From RGIG3528 sp963649295 (GTDB lineage Bacteria; Bacillota; Clostridia; Lachnospirales; Lachnospiraceae): a DNA stretch of 64,000 nucleotides. Position numbers and translations under genes: made by a program. Numbering within the stretch: the first letter of the stretch is position 1; the number at the start of each line of letters is the position of its first letter. Below the pieces are notes generated by a model that ran no database searches, had not been told where the DNA came from, and saw nothing but the letters and a program-made list of their open reading frames with translations. Positions 53,401-61,572 of the stretch are shown piece after piece. The stretch is from positions 50,667 through 114,666 of the forward strand of contig CAVJHK010000001.1 in the NCBI GenBank assembly GCA_963649295.1, read 5' to 3'.

Positions 53401-53991
53401 GTCCTTGCTTCCAACGAAAATGTAAACGTATTCGTATTCGATACCGAAATGTATTCAAATACGGGCGGTCAGGCTTCCAAGGCATCCAACGTCGGCGAAG
53501 TTTGTCAGTTTGCCGCAGCAGGTAAGGAAGTCAAGAAGAAGTCTCTTGCCGAAATCGCTATGAGCTACGGTTATGTATATGTTGCTCAGATCGCTCTCGG
53601 TGCAAATCCGGCTCAGGCAGTTAAGGCAATTGCCGAGGCAGAAGCTTACAACGGACCTTCACTCATCATCGGTTATGCTCCCTGCGAACTTCACGGAATC
53701 GCAAAGGGCGGCATGAACCATTGCCAGGATGAGATGAAGAAGGCTGTCAAGGCAGGCTACTGGAACCTCTTCTCCTTCAATCCCGCACTCAAGGCAGAAG
53801 GAAAGAATCCTTTCACTCTTACTTCAAAAGAAGGCGACGGCACATATCAGGAATTCCTGAACAACGAAGCACGTTATACATCGCTTGTTAAGGCATTCCC
53901 GGACAGAGCTGCCGAGCTCTTCGCAAAGTCAGAGACACTTGCCGGTGAGAGATATGAGCATCTCCTCAAGCTTGTTGAGCTCTACAAATAA
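50422..53991 (+). CDS. nifJ: Pyruvate:ferredoxin (flavodoxin) oxidoreductase
   Basis: Single-chain PFOR of 1189 residues. It oxidises pyruvate to acetyl-CoA and CO2, reducing ferredoxin, the main pyruvate route in anaerobes. In order: pyrimidine-binding domain with YPITPSSPMADY, CoA/transketolase-C region, gamma domain (GLGGDGTVGANKNS), two 4Fe-4S motifs (CAQCNSCAFVC, CMGCGECVTVC), and TPP domain (CSSIWGG, GGDGWAYDIGFGG). Start at ATG 50422, with GGAGGA upstream. Codon choice differs from neighbours (more ATC, TTC, AAG, GGT, CTT), as expected for a very highly expressed gene. Monocistronic. Confidence 0.98.
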   Translation: MSRAKQSMDGNTAAAHVAYAFTDVAAIYPITPSSPMADYVDQWSAQGQENIFGNKVKVVEMQSEAGAAGTVHGSLAVGALTTTFTASQGLLLMIPNMYKIAGEQLPCVFDVSARTVATQSLNIFGDHSDVYACRQTGFAMLCETNPQEVMDLSPVAHLASIEGKVPFLNFFDGFRTSHEIQKIEKWDYADLKEMCNMDAVKAFREHALNPEHPAMRGSHENGDVFFQHREACNPVYNALPAVVEKYMGKINEKLGTNYDLFNYYGAPDADRIIVAMGSICDVAEEVIDYLTKQGEKVGLIKVRLYRPWVSESFLKVLPATAKKIAVLDRTKEPGALGEPLYLDVATTLREAGKNDLILTGGRYGLGSKDTPPSSVFAVYKELEKDAPKARFTIGIVDDVTGLSLPEVKPAPITAAEGTVECKFWGLGGDGTVGANKNSTKIIGDHTDKYIQAYFQYDSKKTGGITISHLRFGDKPIRSPYYINQADFVACHNPSYVIKGYKMVQDVKPGGIFMINCQWSDEELEHHLPAEAKRYIAKNNVQLYTINAIDKAIEIGMGKRTNTILQSAFFKLANVMPIAEAIDFMKAAAKKSYGKKGDAVVEMNYKAIDAGVDALHKVEVPASWASAEDAPKQINRTGRPATVKMVNELLDPIGLMDGDSLPVSAFKDIADGQFETGASQYEKRGTAVMVPEWNPEACAQCNSCAFVCSHATIRPFILNADEVKAAPSNIKLAASKHAIDTTMQYTMSVSPLDCMGCGECVTVCPAAEKGALKMVPQETQSAEQPVFDYLVANVGKKEIKPVFTDFTPIGSQYNQPLLEFSGSCAGCAETSYARLITQLFGENMYISNATGCSSIWGGPAATSPYTVNKDSLQGPAWANSLFEDNAEHGFGMYLGQKVLRDQLIAKLIKMKDSDKASDSLKAVIDKFLASKDDTRSNTKDANNLIAELEKAESAFTCGCATEILSKKQYLAKKSIWIFGGDGWAYDIGFGGLDHVLASNENVNVFVFDTEMYSNTGGQASKASNVGEVCQFAAAGKEVKKKSLAEIAMSYGYVYVAQIALGANPAQAVKAIAEAEAYNGPSLIIGYAPCELHGIAKGGMNHCQDEMKKAVKAGYWNLFSFNPALKAEGKNPFTLTSKEGDGTYQEFLNNEARYTSLVKAFPDRAAELFAKSETLAGERYEHLLKLVELYK

Positions 53992-54041
53992 TAAAAACAA
54001 TCAGATTTGACAAAAATCTTAAATAAAGATTTTACAAAAAG

Positions 54042-54072
54042 GGAACATGAGAAATCGTGTTCCTTTTTTTTT
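54042..54072 (+). terminator. Terminator after PFOR
   Basis: GGAACATGA (54042-54050) with TCGTGTTCC (54055-54063), a GAAA tetraloop and nine T. Confidence 0.92.
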
Positions 54073-54154
54073 ATTAAAAAAGCAAAGTATTGTATTTTTT
54101 ATTCACGAAAAAAGTTATTTTATGCAAATTTTCTTTTCTAAAAAATGTGCACTG

Positions 54155-54163
54155 TGTTATACT
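54155..54163 (+). promoter_or_regulatory. Extended -10 promoter-like site
   Basis: TG-n-TATACT at 54155-54163, about 125 bp before the FMN/SCP2 gene. No clear -35. The 299-bp spacer 53992-54290 otherwise holds only the PFOR terminator. Confidence 0.4.
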
Positions 54164-54290
54164 TAAAAATTAGGATTGCGGGAGTGCACAGCACGTGCCG
54201 TCCCGCTGATTTTCCGGCATAAAATTAGGATTGTATACAGAAAGTAAAAAGGCAATTTCCGATAAGGTATGCTGTGTGAAAGGATATTTT

Positions 54291-55286
54291 ATGAAGATAA
54301 ATATTTATTACGGGGGACGCGGGCTGGTTTACGATTCGACTCTCTTTGTACTGCAAAAAATTACCGATGTGCTGACGGAACTCAGAGTTCAGGTGGCGCG
54401 TTACAATTTATATGAAAACAAAAACGAAATTGCGACCCTGTCGGGAACGCTTAAGGATGCCGACGGCGTAATACTTGCATGCAACGTCGAGTGGTACGGG
54501 ATAGGCGGCTATATGCACGAGTTTTTGGACAGCTTATGGCTTTATGCGGATAAAGAAAAAATCAAAAAGATATATATGATGCCGGTAGTGATTTCAAACA
54601 CATGGGGAGAGCTTGAAAGCGAGCTTACACTCAACAAATCCTGGGAGCTTCTCGGCGGAATCCTTGCGCCGGGCATCACGGCTTTTGTTGACAACGCATC
54701 CGAATTTGAAACAAATCCCGATTATGCGGCTTTGATCGAGAAGCGCGCGGAAGACTTATACCGTACAATCAAGCAAAACCCCATAAAGCTCCCCACAAGT
54801 ACGGCAAAGCTTCTTACATCGCACATAGAATCGGCTTCGATGCCCTTAACTCCCGAGGAAAGCGAGCAGCTCTCAAAATATGTTTCCGACGACCGCTTTG
54901 TCAAAAAGCAAAAAGAAGACATAGAAGAGCTTTCGGAGCTTTTTACGAATATGATGGATAAGGGCGATGCTTCGCAGGAATTTATTAAGAATTTCAAAGA
55001 AAATTATGTTGCACCGCATGATGACACAAGTGTTGCTTTTGAAATCAGGATGACGGATACGAATAAAACCATTTCTGTCGAAATCTCAAAGGAGAAACTC
55101 AAAGTTTATTACGGAGAATGTGAAAAGCCGGATGTTGTCGCAACAACGACCCGCACGGTAATCAACAATATCGTAAACGGACGCCAGACATTCCAGGGCG
55201 CATTTATGACGGGCGGACTTTCGGCCAAGGGCGACTTTAAGGCTGTAAGAACTTTTGACAATTATTTCAGATTTAACAGGGTATAA
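54291..55286 (+). CDS. Flavodoxin-like/NADPH-FMN reductase fold fused to SCP2-like domain
   Basis: Protein of 331 residues. Residues 1-170 look like a flavodoxin or NAD(P)H-dependent FMN reductase fold (INIYYGGRGLVYDSTLFVL, ADGVILACNVEWYGIGGYMHEFLD, MMPVVISNTWGE). The last 110 residues resemble a sterol-carrier-protein-2/alkyl-sulfatase C-terminal fold (SVAFEIRMTDTNKTISVEI, GRQTFQGAFMTGGLSAKGDF). Start at ATG 54291, with AAGGA upstream. It lies 14 bp before the SAH deaminase gene, so it may share its operon. Such fusions may bind a hydrophobic ligand near a redox site; the function is unknown. Confidence 0.72.
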   Translation: MKINIYYGGRGLVYDSTLFVLQKITDVLTELRVQVARYNLYENKNEIATLSGTLKDADGVILACNVEWYGIGGYMHEFLDSLWLYADKEKIKKIYMMPVVISNTWGELESELTLNKSWELLGGILAPGITAFVDNASEFETNPDYAALIEKRAEDLYRTIKQNPIKLPTSTAKLLTSHIESASMPLTPEESEQLSKYVSDDRFVKKQKEDIEELSELFTNMMDKGDASQEFIKNFKENYVAPHDDTSVAFEIRMTDTNKTISVEISKEKLKVYYGECEKPDVVATTTRTVINNIVNGRQTFQGAFMTGGLSAKGDFKAVRTFDNYFRFNRV

Positions 55287-55300
55287 TTAGGGTACAAATT

Positions 55301-56629
55301 ATGAAAATACTTATAAAAGACGTTTTGGCGGTATTACAGGCAGCAGAGAATGAAGAATGCAAAAAAACAAATATGCAGCCAAATTGTGCCTTAACGATAC
55401 AAAAAACAAACATCTCAGTCGACGGAAAAAAAATTGCTGCGGTGGGAGAAGTGCCGGAAAGCTTTATCCCCGACAAGACAATCGACGGCAGAAACCGACT
55501 TGCGATTCCGGGACTCATAAATGCCCATACTCATTCTTATATGGCATTTATGCGAAATTCTGCGGATGATTTGCCTTTTATGGACTGGCTTTTTAAGAGA
55601 ATCGACCCAATAGAGCAGCAGATGACCGACACAGACGCATATTGGGGAGCAATGCTTGCCATGGTCGAAATGATAAAGTCGGGCACAACCTGCTTCAACG
55701 ATATGCATATGAATATAAATATGACCGCACGTGCGGCAGCGGATGCGGGACTCCGTGCACTGCTTTCGCGAGGGCTTGTGGGTACGGGGAGTGACGCGGG
55801 CGGCATGAGAAGGCTTGAGGAAGCGTTAAAAGAACGTGACGAATGGAAAGATTATGACAGAATCAATTTTTTGCTCGGGCCTCATGCGCCTTATACCTGC
55901 GATGACGAATATATGAGAATAGTTTCGGATACGGCAAAGCGTGAGCATATGGGGATTCACGTGCATCTTGCGGAGAGTGAATCGGAAATCATAGGAATAA
56001 ACGAAAAATATCACATGACTCCGATCGAAATGGCGGAACAAAACGGACTTTTTGATGTGAGATGTGTGGCTGCCCACTGTATAAGGCTTACCGAAAACGA
56101 CAGAAAAATACTAAAGGACAGAGGAGTTTCCGTAGTTACCTGTCCCGCAAGCAACATGAAGCTCGGAAACGGCTTTGCGGGCGTTCCGGAACTAATCGAA
56201 AACGGCATAAATGTATGCCTTGGGACAGACGGCGCCGCAAGCAACAATTCGCTTAATATGTTCCGTGAAATGAATCTTCTTTCGCTTGTTCATAAGGGCG
56301 TAAAAGGAACTCCCGTGTGTGTTTCGGCAGAAGAATCACTTAGGGCGGGAACGATTAACGCTGCGCATGCACTCGGACTTCAAAAAGAAATCGGTTCGAT
56401 TGAAAAAGACAAAAAAGCGGATATTGTGCTTCTTGACTTAAAGAATCCGTCGCTGAATCCGCAAAATAATTTAATTTCGGCGCTTGTCTATTCGGCAAAC
56501 GGTTCGGAAACGGATACAGTGATAATTGACGGCGAAATTGTAATGGAAAACAAACGTATTCTTACGGTCAATGAGACCGAAGTGTACGAAAACGTAAATA
56601 AAATCGCAAATAGAATGGGAATGCGGTAA
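55301..56629 (+). CDS. mtaD: 5-methylthioadenosine/S-adenosylhomocysteine deaminase-like amidohydrolase
   Basis: Amidohydrolase of 442 residues that deaminates SAH or MTA to the inosine form. Metal and active-site motifs: PGLINAHTHSYM (HxH), MVEMIKSGTTCFNDM, GPHAPYTCDDEYM, HVHLAESESE, AAHCIRLTENDRKIL, and LGTDGAASNNSLNMFREM with the catalytic Asp. Start at ATG 55301, with no strong SD. ahcY starts 12 bp after its stop and mtnN lies beyond. The arrangement points to SAH disposal. Substrate preference between SAH, MTA and adenosine cannot be read from sequence. Confidence 0.9.
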   Translation: MKILIKDVLAVLQAAENEECKKTNMQPNCALTIQKTNISVDGKKIAAVGEVPESFIPDKTIDGRNRLAIPGLINAHTHSYMAFMRNSADDLPFMDWLFKRIDPIEQQMTDTDAYWGAMLAMVEMIKSGTTCFNDMHMNINMTARAAADAGLRALLSRGLVGTGSDAGGMRRLEEALKERDEWKDYDRINFLLGPHAPYTCDDEYMRIVSDTAKREHMGIHVHLAESESEIIGINEKYHMTPIEMAEQNGLFDVRCVAAHCIRLTENDRKILKDRGVSVVTCPASNMKLGNGFAGVPELIENGINVCLGTDGAASNNSLNMFREMNLLSLVHKGVKGTPVCVSAEESLRAGTINAAHALGLQKEIGSIEKDKKADIVLLDLKNPSLNPQNNLISALVYSANGSETDTVIIDGEIVMENKRILTVNETEVYENVNKIANRMGMR

Positions 56630-56641
56630 AAGGAGCAACAA

Positions 56642-57886
56642 ATGAGCGAAATTAAAGACATTAATCTTGCCGAATCGGGCAGACAAAAAATAGAATGGGT
56701 AAAAAGAAACTGCGATTTGCTTCGTACCCTCGAAAAGGAATTTGAAATGGAAAAGCCCTTTAAGGGCATAAAAATCACACTTTCGGTTCACCTTGAAGCA
56801 AAGACGGCATATCTTTGCAAGGTGCTTGCGGCAGGCGGCGCCGAGATGTATGTGACAGGCTCAAATCCGCTTTCGACTCAGGATGATGTTGCGGCAGCGC
56901 TTGCGGCAGACGGCTTAAATGTGTTTGCATGGTACAATGCGACACCCGATGAATACAACAATCACATCCGTCACGCGCTTTCCTGCGGACCGAATATCAT
57001 AATCGATGACGGCGGCGACCTTGTAAACATGATTCATACGGAGATGCCGGAGCTTATCGATAACGTAATCGGCGGCTGCGAGGAAACAACAACGGGAATT
57101 ATCCGTCTTGAAGCAATGAATAGGGAGGGAGCGCTCAAATTCCCCATGATTCGTGTAAATAACGCGGATTGTAAGCACCTATTCGACAACCGCTACGGCA
57201 CAGGACAGTCCGTGTTTGACGGAATAAACAGGACAACAAATCTTATTGTTGCCGGCAAAAATGTTGTTGTTGCGGGCTACGGCTGGTGCGGAAAAGGCAC
57301 GGCAATGCGTGCAAAGGGACTGGGCGCAAGGGTAATCGTTACCGAAATCAATCCGATTCGCGCTCTCGAAGCCGTTATGGACGGGTTTGACGTTATGCCG
57401 ATGAACGAGGCGGCACGTGTCGGTGACCTCTTTATCACGGTAACAGGCTGCGAGCACGTAATAGACGAAGAGGATTTTAAGGTAATAAAGGACGGAGCGG
57501 TGCTTTGCAACGCCGGTCACTTTGACGTGGAGATAGACATGAAGCGTCTCAAAGAAATTGCCACAGAGTCTCGTGAAATGAGAAAAAATATAATGGGATA
57601 TTTGCTTCCCACGGGACAATGGATTTATGTGCTTGCAGAAGGCAGACTTGTAAATCTTGCCGCAGGTGACGGACATCCGGCGGAGATTATGGATATGAGC
57701 TTTGCGATTCAGGCTTTGTCCGCAAAATATCTTGTTGAACACAAAAACAATTTAAAAGAAAAGCTTATCGATGTGCCGGCGGAAGTTGACTATGCTGTTG
57801 CTGTGCGCAAGCTTAAATTCCTCGGGAAAGAGATTGATATTTTGACTACAGAGCAGGAAAAATATTTAAACAGCTATTCGATATGA
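56642..57886 (+). CDS. ahcY: Adenosylhomocysteinase family protein
   Basis: NAD-dependent hydrolase of 414 residues that splits SAH (or possibly S-inosylhomocysteine) to homocysteine and nucleoside. The NAD-binding GYGWCGKGTAMRAKGLGARV and ETTTGIIRL, the Lys/Asp/Asn area and SNPLSTQDDVAAAL are conserved. The substrate segment reads HLEAKTAYL rather than the HMTxxTAVL of eukaryotic enzymes, and it lacks the roughly 40-residue insert of many bacterial forms, so it belongs to the Thermotoga/archaeal-like group. SD AAAGGAG before the ATG. Adjacent to the SAH deaminase. Confidence 0.93.
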   Translation: MSEIKDINLAESGRQKIEWVKRNCDLLRTLEKEFEMEKPFKGIKITLSVHLEAKTAYLCKVLAAGGAEMYVTGSNPLSTQDDVAAALAADGLNVFAWYNATPDEYNNHIRHALSCGPNIIIDDGGDLVNMIHTEMPELIDNVIGGCEETTTGIIRLEAMNREGALKFPMIRVNNADCKHLFDNRYGTGQSVFDGINRTTNLIVAGKNVVVAGYGWCGKGTAMRAKGLGARVIVTEINPIRALEAVMDGFDVMPMNEAARVGDLFITVTGCEHVIDEEDFKVIKDGAVLCNAGHFDVEIDMKRLKEIATESREMRKNIMGYLLPTGQWIYVLAEGRLVNLAAGDGHPAEIMDMSFAIQALSAKYLVEHKNNLKEKLIDVPAEVDYAVAVRKLKFLGKEIDILTTEQEKYLNSYSI

Positions 57887-57987
57887 TACAAAGGGCAAAA
57901 TATAAATCGGCTTGAATGTGCTTTTTTTTGACTATGCGGCAATCGTGTAGCATATGACCTTATCAATAATTTCTGAAAGGATATTTT

Positions 57988-58689
57988 ATGAAAATCGGCA
58001 TAATCGGCGCAATGGAATCTGAAATAAGTGCCCTAAAGGACATGATGACGGGTGTCGGAATCACGACACATGCCCATATGGATTTTTTTACGGGTAAAAT
58101 TTATGATAAGGACATCGTCCTTGTGAAATCCGGTGTCGGAAAGGTAAATGCGGCTGCGGCAGCTCAGATACTGTGCGATCTGTTTATGGTTACGCATATC
58201 ATAAACACGGGTGCGGCAGGAAGCCTCGATACAAAAATAAATATCTGGGACATTGTGATAGCACATGACGCCGTGCAGCATGACATGGATTGCACGGGGC
58301 TTGGGGCACCTCTCGGCAAAATACCTTTTTTTAAAAAATCTTATTTTGCTTCGGATGAAAAATTGCGTATGCTTGCGGCGGACATTTGCGGTGAAATATG
58401 CACGGATATTGTTGCGCACGAGGGAAGAGTAGCATCCGGCGACAAATTTGTATGTGATTCGGATACCAAAAAATATATCCGTGAAAATTTTGATGCAATG
58501 TGCTGCGAAATGGAAGGAGCGGCAATTATGCAGGTTGCATATATAAATGATGTGCCCTGTCTTGTGCTTCGCGCGATATCGGACACTGCTGATGATTCCG
58601 CCGAAGTGGATTATCCCGCTTTTGAACGGATGGCTGCCCGGCATTCAATAAAAATTCTTTCGGAAATGATAAAGCGGATGCAGGAATGA
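57988..58689 (+). CDS. mtnN: 5'-methylthioadenosine/S-adenosylhomocysteine nucleosidase
   Basis: Cleaves adenine from MTA, SAH and 5'-deoxyadenosine; 233 residues as usual. Visible: GIIGAMESEISALKDMM, VKSGVGKVNAAAAAQIL, NTGAAGSLD, the catalytic region EMEGAAIMQVAY and RAISDTADD with the base-contacting Asp. AAAGGAT precedes ATG 57988. It lies 101 bp after ahcY, so it may have its own promoter (TTGACT near 57929). It gives a third possible fate for SAH in this cluster. Confidence 0.96.
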   Translation: MKIGIIGAMESEISALKDMMTGVGITTHAHMDFFTGKIYDKDIVLVKSGVGKVNAAAAAQILCDLFMVTHIINTGAAGSLDTKINIWDIVIAHDAVQHDMDCTGLGAPLGKIPFFKKSYFASDEKLRMLAADICGEICTDIVAHEGRVASGDKFVCDSDTKKYIRENFDAMCCEMEGAAIMQVAYINDVPCLVLRAISDTADDSAEVDYPAFERMAARHSIKILSEMIKRMQE

Positions 58690-58714
58690 AGCACAGAAAA
58701 TGAAATCGGGAAAT

Positions 58715-58792
58715 GAAATAAATAAACGAAATAAATAAACGAAATAAATAAACGAAATAAATAAACGAAATAAATAAATGAAATAAAAAAAC
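58715..58792 (+). repeat. 13-bp tandem repeat, 6 copies, before HIT gene
   Basis: GAAATAAATAAAC starts at 58715 and recurs every 13 bp. The first four copies are identical, and the last two have one or two changes. It fills half of the 163-bp spacer. Confidence 0.92.
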
Positions 58793-58852
58793 GAAATATT
58801 GAAATAAAATAAATGCACAAAACAAAGAAATAAGACAACGGAGGCAAATAAA

Positions 58853-59266
58853 ATGAGTGACTGTATTTTTTGTAAAATCGCAAACGGTGAGATTCCGTCG
58901 GCTACAATATTTGAAAACGACGACATGCGCGTGATTCTTGACATTGCGCCCGCCGCAAAGGGACATGCAATAATGCTTATAAAGCATCATGCGGCAAATA
59001 TTTTTGAAATTGATTCTGACACCGCATCAAGGATTTTTAAAGAAGTTCCCCGCATTGCGCGCGCAATCCGTGAGGTGACAAAGTGCGACGGCATGAATAT
59101 TTTGCAAAACAACGGGCCGGCAGCGGGTCAGACGGTATTTCATTTGCATATTCATTTTATTCCGAGATACGATAACGATACGGTAAATGTGGGATGGCAG
59201 ACGGGTGGCTATGCGGAAGGTGAAGCAGCGGACCTTGCGAAAAAAATATCCGCACATATAAAATAA
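58853..59266 (+). CDS. HIT-family nucleotide hydrolase/transferase
   Basis: Histidine-triad protein of 137 residues, probably hydrolysing AMP-lysine or dinucleoside polyphosphate-type substrates. DCIFCKIANGEIPS at the N-terminus with the paired Cys, AKGHAIMLIKHHAANI, NNGPAAGQTVFHLHIHFIPR with the HxHxH catalytic triad. SD GGAGG before ATG 58853. Preceded by the 13-bp array and followed by the 28-bp array. Confidence 0.94.
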   Translation: MSDCIFCKIANGEIPSATIFENDDMRVILDIAPAAKGHAIMLIKHHAANIFEIDSDTASRIFKEVPRIARAIREVTKCDGMNILQNNGPAAGQTVFHLHIHFIPRYDNDTVNVGWQTGGYAEGEAADLAKKISAHIK

Positions 59267-59403
59267 CATGACCGGAATCGGTTAAACAATATAATATGAT
59301 CAAAATCGATTAAAAAAAATAATATGACCAAAATCGGTTAAACAAAATAACATGACCAAAACACATGTAAACAATATAGCATGACCAAAACACGTGTAAA
59401 ACG
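59267..59403 (+). repeat. 28-bp tandem repeat, about 5 copies
   Basis: Units start at 59267, 59295, 59323, 59351 and (after one extra base) 59380, with the shared core ATGACCAAAA and an AT-rich end. Copies are diverged in blocks: the last two replace ATCGGT by a CACATGT- or CACGTGT-type motif. Confidence 0.85.
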
Positions 59404-59424
59404 TTTTTTTGGGAAAAAAATAAA

Positions 59425-59475
59425 GCGGATTTGCGTGTTTATATGAGCATAAGCGTAAAGCACGCGGTAATCCGC
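59425..59475 (+). promoter_or_regulatory. Long hairpin in front of the DUF2264-like gene
   Basis: GCGGATT (59425-59431) pairs with AATCCGC (59469-59475), and GCGTG (59433-59437) with CACGC (59461-59465), leaving a 23-nt apical loop. It could be a leader structure or a protein site. No T-run follows, so it is not a simple terminator. Confidence 0.4.
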
Positions 59476-59518
59476 GCGTAATTACAGTTAACATCATAAT
59501 TTTTCAGAGGTACATATA

Positions 59519-61516
59519 ATGAACCGGGTTCTCACTGACCGCGAATATATGCTTGATGCCGCAAAAAGGCTTCTTATGGGCATTTTTAACAATATAAAAC
59601 AGTTTGACGATCCCGTTGTTATGCCGAGAGTTGAAACGGAAGTTTCTTACCCGCAGGATTATTCAAATTTCCTCGAGGTGTCAAAGGAGATTTTTGAAGG
59701 ACTTACACGTTCTTTCTTTATTGCGGCGCCGCTTATCAACGAATATCCGGATCTTACGATAAACAACATCAATATAAAAGAATATTACAAAAAGCATGTG
59801 CTTAAGGCTATCGACAAAAACGACCCCGAATATGTGGGCACTTATTCAGATTTATGTGAAATGAATCCCGATAATCCCTATGCCTGCTACCAGCAAACGG
59901 TCGAAACGTGCGCTCTTGTAATTTGTCTTGAAGAAACAAAGGCACTTATCTGGGATACATATGATAAAAAGGACAGAGACAAAATTGCCGGGTTCCTAAA
60001 AGGCTATGCATACGGAAATACCGTTCCGCAAAACTGGCGCCTTTTTAATATGCTTGACCTTGCATTCCTACATATGCACGGATATGAAATCGACAAAAGC
60101 ATTATGAATGAGCATGTGTCGGCAATCTTGGGATATTATGCGGGCGACGGGTGGTATCGTGACGGCCACAGCTTTGATTTTTATTCATGCTGGGCGTTTA
60201 ACGTATACGGGCCCATATGGAACAATTGGTACGGATACAAAAATTGCCCCGAAGCCGCCAAAATGTTTGAAACCGGGTCAAACGAACTCATAAAAAATTA
60301 TGCTTCGTTTTTTGATAAAGACGGCTTTACGCTCATGTGGGGGAGAAGCTCGATTTACCGCTTTGCGAGCACAAGCGCATTTGCGGGAAATATGCTTTTA
60401 AAAAAACACGGAACAAATTACGGACTTTACCGGCATATAGTGGTCGGAGCACTCAGACAGTTCATGGAACGGGATGATTTTTTTGGCATAAATCACATCC
60501 CCACGATGGGCTTTTACAGACAGTTTTCACCGCTTGTGCAAGGATATTCGTGCGCCGAGAGTGTATTTTGGATGGGAAAGGCTTTTTTGGTGCTTTCTTT
60601 GCCCAAGGATCATCCCTTTTGGACAGTTCCCTATGACAAAGAATATTGGAACACAAATTCGCCGAGAGTAAGTATATATGACGCCCCCGGACTTTGTACA
60701 ACTTTCTTTCCCCTAAACGGCGAAACGGTATTAAGAAGCGGCAAGGTCCTAAAAAACAAAAATGACCTTCACGGAATGTTTAATTATTCAAAGCTTTCAT
60801 ACAATACCAAATTCCCGTGGGAAGCGGTTGATTTTGCCGAAAGCTATATATTAAAGGATATTAATGGACATAAGACGCTTTATCCGAATGTTACATTCTG
60901 GAGCGGAGAAAAGAAAAGCGTTCTCTACCGCAAACAATATTTTGATTTTGATCTCGAAACCGAGCGGCACTGGACACAGAGCATTGCGCTTGCCGATTTT
61001 GCCGTTGATTATGGGATTATCAGATGCGACAGAACAAGATTTTTTAAGAAGCCCGTTGAAATTTGGCTGGGGGCATACGGATTTCCGGATAACGGTACGC
61101 GTGTTACAAGGATGAAATCGGAGCTTAACGGTCGCCCCGTATATGCCGTTATTTTAAAGGGATCGGATTCCGAGAAAAATCCCCGTCAAATGGCATTTAC
61201 AGTGTATGAAGGGTTTTCCGATATTTTGATTTATGAATCCGAAAATACAAATCCGGATTCCAAAAAATCGCTCATCCCCTATGCCGTAATGAGGGAAGAA
61301 AAACACAACAGCTATGAGCGCCAAATCCTTGTTTCACAGGTTATAACGCGTGAATCGCATGAGGCTTTTGACTTTGACACGATTTTTCCGATTAAGGATA
61401 TAATTTATACGGATCCCGAGCGTATGGGCGGCTATGGGCCGGTAAAAATAATTTTGAAAAACAATAGAGAATATATTGTCGATTTTAACGAAACTGAAGG
61501 CAAAATGAGCCTGTAA
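59519..61516 (+). CDS. DUF2264-like carbohydrate-active protein
   Basis: Protein of 665 residues without a signal peptide. The first 400 residues look like the alpha/alpha-barrel of DUF2264 proteins (LEVSKEIFEGLTRSFFIAAP, PQNWRLFNMLDLAFLHMHGY, GDGWYRDGHSFDFYSCWAFN, LMWGRSSIYRFASTSAF). The rest is a beta-sandwich. These proteins are thought to act on uronic-acid or pectic oligosaccharides, but the activity here is inference. ATG 59519, with AGAGG upstream. Downstream of a repeat array and hairpin, so possibly regulated. The presumed sugar role fits the GH43 and GH51 enzymes. Confidence 0.78.
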   Translation: MNRVLTDREYMLDAAKRLLMGIFNNIKQFDDPVVMPRVETEVSYPQDYSNFLEVSKEIFEGLTRSFFIAAPLINEYPDLTINNINIKEYYKKHVLKAIDKNDPEYVGTYSDLCEMNPDNPYACYQQTVETCALVICLEETKALIWDTYDKKDRDKIAGFLKGYAYGNTVPQNWRLFNMLDLAFLHMHGYEIDKSIMNEHVSAILGYYAGDGWYRDGHSFDFYSCWAFNVYGPIWNNWYGYKNCPEAAKMFETGSNELIKNYASFFDKDGFTLMWGRSSIYRFASTSAFAGNMLLKKHGTNYGLYRHIVVGALRQFMERDDFFGINHIPTMGFYRQFSPLVQGYSCAESVFWMGKAFLVLSLPKDHPFWTVPYDKEYWNTNSPRVSIYDAPGLCTTFFPLNGETVLRSGKVLKNKNDLHGMFNYSKLSYNTKFPWEAVDFAESYILKDINGHKTLYPNVTFWSGEKKSVLYRKQYFDFDLETERHWTQSIALADFAVDYGIIRCDRTRFFKKPVEIWLGAYGFPDNGTRVTRMKSELNGRPVYAVILKGSDSEKNPRQMAFTVYEGFSDILIYESENTNPDSKKSLIPYAVMREEKHNSYERQILVSQVITRESHEAFDFDTIFPIKDIIYTDPERMGGYGPVKIILKNNREYIVDFNETEGKMSL

Positions 61517-61572
61517 GCGGGATTTTAAGCACACGGGCTTTACAGAAAGCACAAGCATCACGGAGGATATTC

